The notes beneath the pieces were generated by a model. That model did no database searches and was not told the origin of the DNA. It worked only from the letters and a program-made list of their open reading frames with translations. The position numbers and the translations under genes are program-made. A stretch of 64,000 nt of DNA from an uncultured Collinsella sp. (GTDB lineage: Bacteria > Actinomycetota > Coriobacteriia > Coriobacteriales > Coriobacteriaceae): contig CABUAT010000003.1 of the NCBI GenBank assembly GCA_902489665.1, positions 40,224 to 104,223 of the forward strand, written 5' to 3'. Positions 62,364 to 64,000 of the stretch are shown in pieces (position 1 is the stretch's first letter; each line of letters starts with the position of its first letter).

Positions 62364-63659
62364 ATGGATGCACCAAAGAGATTGACCCAAAAGGGATATA
62401 GGCCCCGGCTCATAGAGGAGCGCCTCGACACCCTTATGCGGGCGTTTGGCTGTGTGGAGATCAACGGCCCCAAATGGTGCGGCAAGACCTGGACGGCGCT
62501 CTCTCGCTCGGCGAGCGTCTCCAGGCTCGATGAGCCTGCGCAGCGTGCGGCGGCAGAGGTCGACCCAAGCCTGGCGCTCATCGGCGATGCGCCACACCTG
62601 GTCGATGAATGGCAGGAGGTGCCCGAGGTTTGGGATGCCGCCCGGCGTTTCGTGGACGCGAGCGGCAACGAACGGGGGACACTTTTGCTCACGGGCTCGA
62701 CCGCGCTCAAAAGCGAGGAGCGCAGCCATGTTCGTCATTCCGGCACGGGTAGGATCGCCCGTCTGTCAATGCGCCCCATGGCCCTGTGTGAGTCGGGCGA
62801 CGGCGAGCCGCTCGTGTCACTGGCAAGCCTCTTTAAGGGCGAGGATTTTGCCCCTCAGCGTCGCGAGAGCACGGTGGATGACGTCGCCCGCTGGTGCTGC
62901 AGGGGCGGTTGGCCTGCAAATCTTGGGCTTTCGGAAAATCTTGCGCGAGAGACGGCAAGCCAGTACGTGCACTCGGTGCTCGACGTCAACGTGCTGGACG
63001 AGGGCATGTCGCCCGAGCTTGCACACGGCCTTTTGCGAGCTCTTGCCATGAACGAGAGCCAGGCTGTCACGTACAAGACGCTCGTAAAGGACGCCTCGTA
63101 CGGTGAGGCGGGCCCCGACGAGAGGACCATCGCTGCGTACTTGGACCTCTTCAACAGGCTCAAGCTGACCGAGGACCTGTGCGGATGGGAGCCGCCCATG
63201 CGCTCGAAGGCCCGCGTTCGCGTGCGCCCCAAGCGCTACTTCTGTGACCCGTCACTTGCGGCGGCGTTGCTGGGGGCTACCCCTGAGCGGCTGCTTGGCG
63301 ATATGCAAACGCTGGGGATGCTCTTTGAGAATCTCGTCCTGCGCGACGTGCGCGTGTTCCTTTCCACCTACGGCGGTGTCGACAACAGTGTCCATTATTT
63401 CCGAGATGAGAAGGGCCTTGAGGTCGATCTGATCGTTGAGCACGACGGGCGCTGGGGAGCCATCGAGGTCAAGCTGAGTGATGCGAAAGCAGACGATGGA
63501 GCGAGAAATCTCAAGGCGCTGGAGAGGAAAGTGCTCTCCAATCCTGCCGCCCAGAATGCCGCGCCGGCGTTTTTGGCGGTCGTGGTTGGAAAGGGGAGCA
63601 TTGCCTATACACGCGACGACGGCGTGGCGGTGATTCCCATGGCGGCACTTGGGGCGTAG
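62364..63659 (+). CDS. AAA ATPase with DUF4143 C-terminal domain
   Basis: This 431-residue ATPase has Walker A GPKWCGKTW (35-43), Walker B HLVDEWQEVPEVW, and LLTGSTALKS as sensor. The DUF4143 part starts after the linker (RPKRYFCDPSLAAALLG) and includes FENLVLRDVRVF and a nuclease-like core GLEVDLIVEHDGRWGAIEVK. Such proteins are common in gut bacteria, often in mobile or defence-like regions; their role is unknown. The start ATG 62364 has GAGAGGGA. The five 23-bp repeats lie just upstream. It is not clearly in one operon with the first ATPase. Confidence 0.87.
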   Translation: MDAPKRLTQKGYRPRLIEERLDTLMRAFGCVEINGPKWCGKTWTALSRSASVSRLDEPAQRAAAEVDPSLALIGDAPHLVDEWQEVPEVWDAARRFVDASGNERGTLLLTGSTALKSEERSHVRHSGTGRIARLSMRPMALCESGDGEPLVSLASLFKGEDFAPQRRESTVDDVARWCCRGGWPANLGLSENLARETASQYVHSVLDVNVLDEGMSPELAHGLLRALAMNESQAVTYKTLVKDASYGEAGPDERTIAAYLDLFNRLKLTEDLCGWEPPMRSKARVRVRPKRYFCDPSLAAALLGATPERLLGDMQTLGMLFENLVLRDVRVFLSTYGGVDNSVHYFRDEKGLEVDLIVEHDGRWGAIEVKLSDAKADDGARNLKALERKVLSNPAAQNAAPAFLAVVVGKGSIAYTRDDGVAVIPMAALGA

Positions 63660-63735
63660 TGGTTTTGCGGGCGTGCCGTGCTTCCTTTACCGAAAATCCA
63701 TTTGGTAAACCAGATGCTCGCGGATAGAATAAAGT

Positions 63736-63773
63736 TGACGGCAGCCCAAGGGTGATAGCTGGGCAGCGCCGTT
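63736..63773 (-). terminator. Hairpin downstream of the small minus-strand ORF
   Basis: Read on the minus strand, ACGGC-GCCCA pairs with TGGGC-GCCGT, followed by AACTTTATT. It fits a terminator for a short minus-strand transcript. Confidence 0.5.
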
Positions 63774-63787
63774 GCTTGGTCAAGAGG

Positions 63788-63886
63788 TCAGTGCCTTAAT
63801 GGCAGCGACTTGTTATGCTTCGAATGCTGCTTGAGTGCCTCGGAAAGTTCGATAAGCGCCGTGAAGAGCGAGACCAAAGCAACCAA
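63788..63886 (-). CDS. Possible small hydrophobic peptide (type I toxin-like), uncertain
   Basis: The minus-strand frame is open from 63931 to the stop at 63788. No ATG exists. TTG at 63884-63886 would give a 32-residue peptide with one hydrophobic helix (VALVSLFTALIELSEAL) and a basic tail (KQHSKHNKSLPLRH), the layout of type I toxin or holin-like peptides. A TTGACA (63965-63970, minus) lies upstream, then a GC hairpin (GGCCCGGTGAC/GTCATCCCGGGCC, about 63907-63941), and a terminator lies downstream. The start codon and ribosome site are not convincing. The last 300 bases contain nothing else recognisable. Confidence 0.3.
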   Translation of the reverse strand: MVALVSLFTALIELSEALKQHSKHNKSLPLRH

Positions 63887-64000
63887 GAGCTCTACGAGCT
63901 CTGATGGGCCCGGGATGACCGCTGATTCAAGTCACCGGGCCTAAATCTAATATGAGAAAGCCATTGTCAATAGGCATGTTCGTTCGAGCCCGGTTTGAAA

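Overview
The window is about 60% G+C and encodes ordinary bacterial housekeeping genes. It looks like a gut Coriobacteriia chromosome, most likely Collinsella. The taxon is an inference from three things: an actinobacterial-type beta and beta-prime polymerase, a Firmicutes-like type II fatty acid operon with a fused AccD-AccA, and a selenium/molybdenum purine cluster. There are no tRNA or rRNA genes, transposases, integrases or CRISPR arrays.

Layout. Positions 1-6875 hold metabolic genes: a truncated feoB, a sugar-efflux MFS, a GH13 glucanase, a hypoxanthine-DNA glycosylase, an unrecognised protein and an aminotransferase. Positions 6969-18153 hold rplJ-rplL with an L10 leader and attenuator, galU, and rpoB-rpoC. 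Positions 18163-19988 hold an ECF sigma/anti-sigma pair bracketed by inverted copies of a 25-bp palindrome. Positions 20017-23837 hold rpsL-rpsG-fusA-rpsJ, without tuf. Positions 23891-34018 hold birA opposite the complete operon fabH-acpP-fabK-fabD-fabG-fabF-accB-fabZ-accC-accDA, which provides malonyl-CoA and all elongation steps. A lone PTS EIIC, a cation efflux protein and a histidine phosphatase follow. Positions 37280-43544 hold the rest of the S10 operon plus the first two spc genes (rplC to rplX), ending at a strong terminator. Positions 43552-46108 hold an oxidoreductase with its DeoR regulator, then a dense repeat field. Positions 46107-49274 hold a RluA pseudouridine synthase and a U32 peptidase-family protein. 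Positions 49457-60549 look like a purine-catabolic module: ridA, a YheO-type regulator, an NCS2 purine permease, ssnA, ygfK, a polyferredoxin and a fused 2Fe-2S/molybdenum hydroxylase. Positions 60719-63659 hold two AAA ATPases with nuclease-like C-termini, each preceded by an unusual repeat. The right end has a possible tiny membrane-peptide locus on the minus strand.

Main discoveries. (1) RpoC carries about 230 extra C-terminal residues. They include a stretch that aligns without gaps to the C-terminal domain of RNA polymerase alpha, including the residues that match the UP-element-contacting Arg265, Asn268, Gly296 and Lys298. (2) A structured inverted-repeat element occurs three times. It has a conserved core and private, locus-specific long stems, and each copy lies directly upstream of a ribosomal-protein operon. 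(3) Several other repeat families have strict geometry: 46-nt palindromes at a 62-nt period at two distant loci, 55-nt palindromes at a period of about 80 nt, five 23-bp iteron-like repeats, and a perfect 52-bp palindrome. (4) RpoB has an apparent 8-residue expansion at fork loop 2. (5) The str-S10-spc ribosomal superoperon is broken by a 14-kb segment made mostly of the fatty acid operon.
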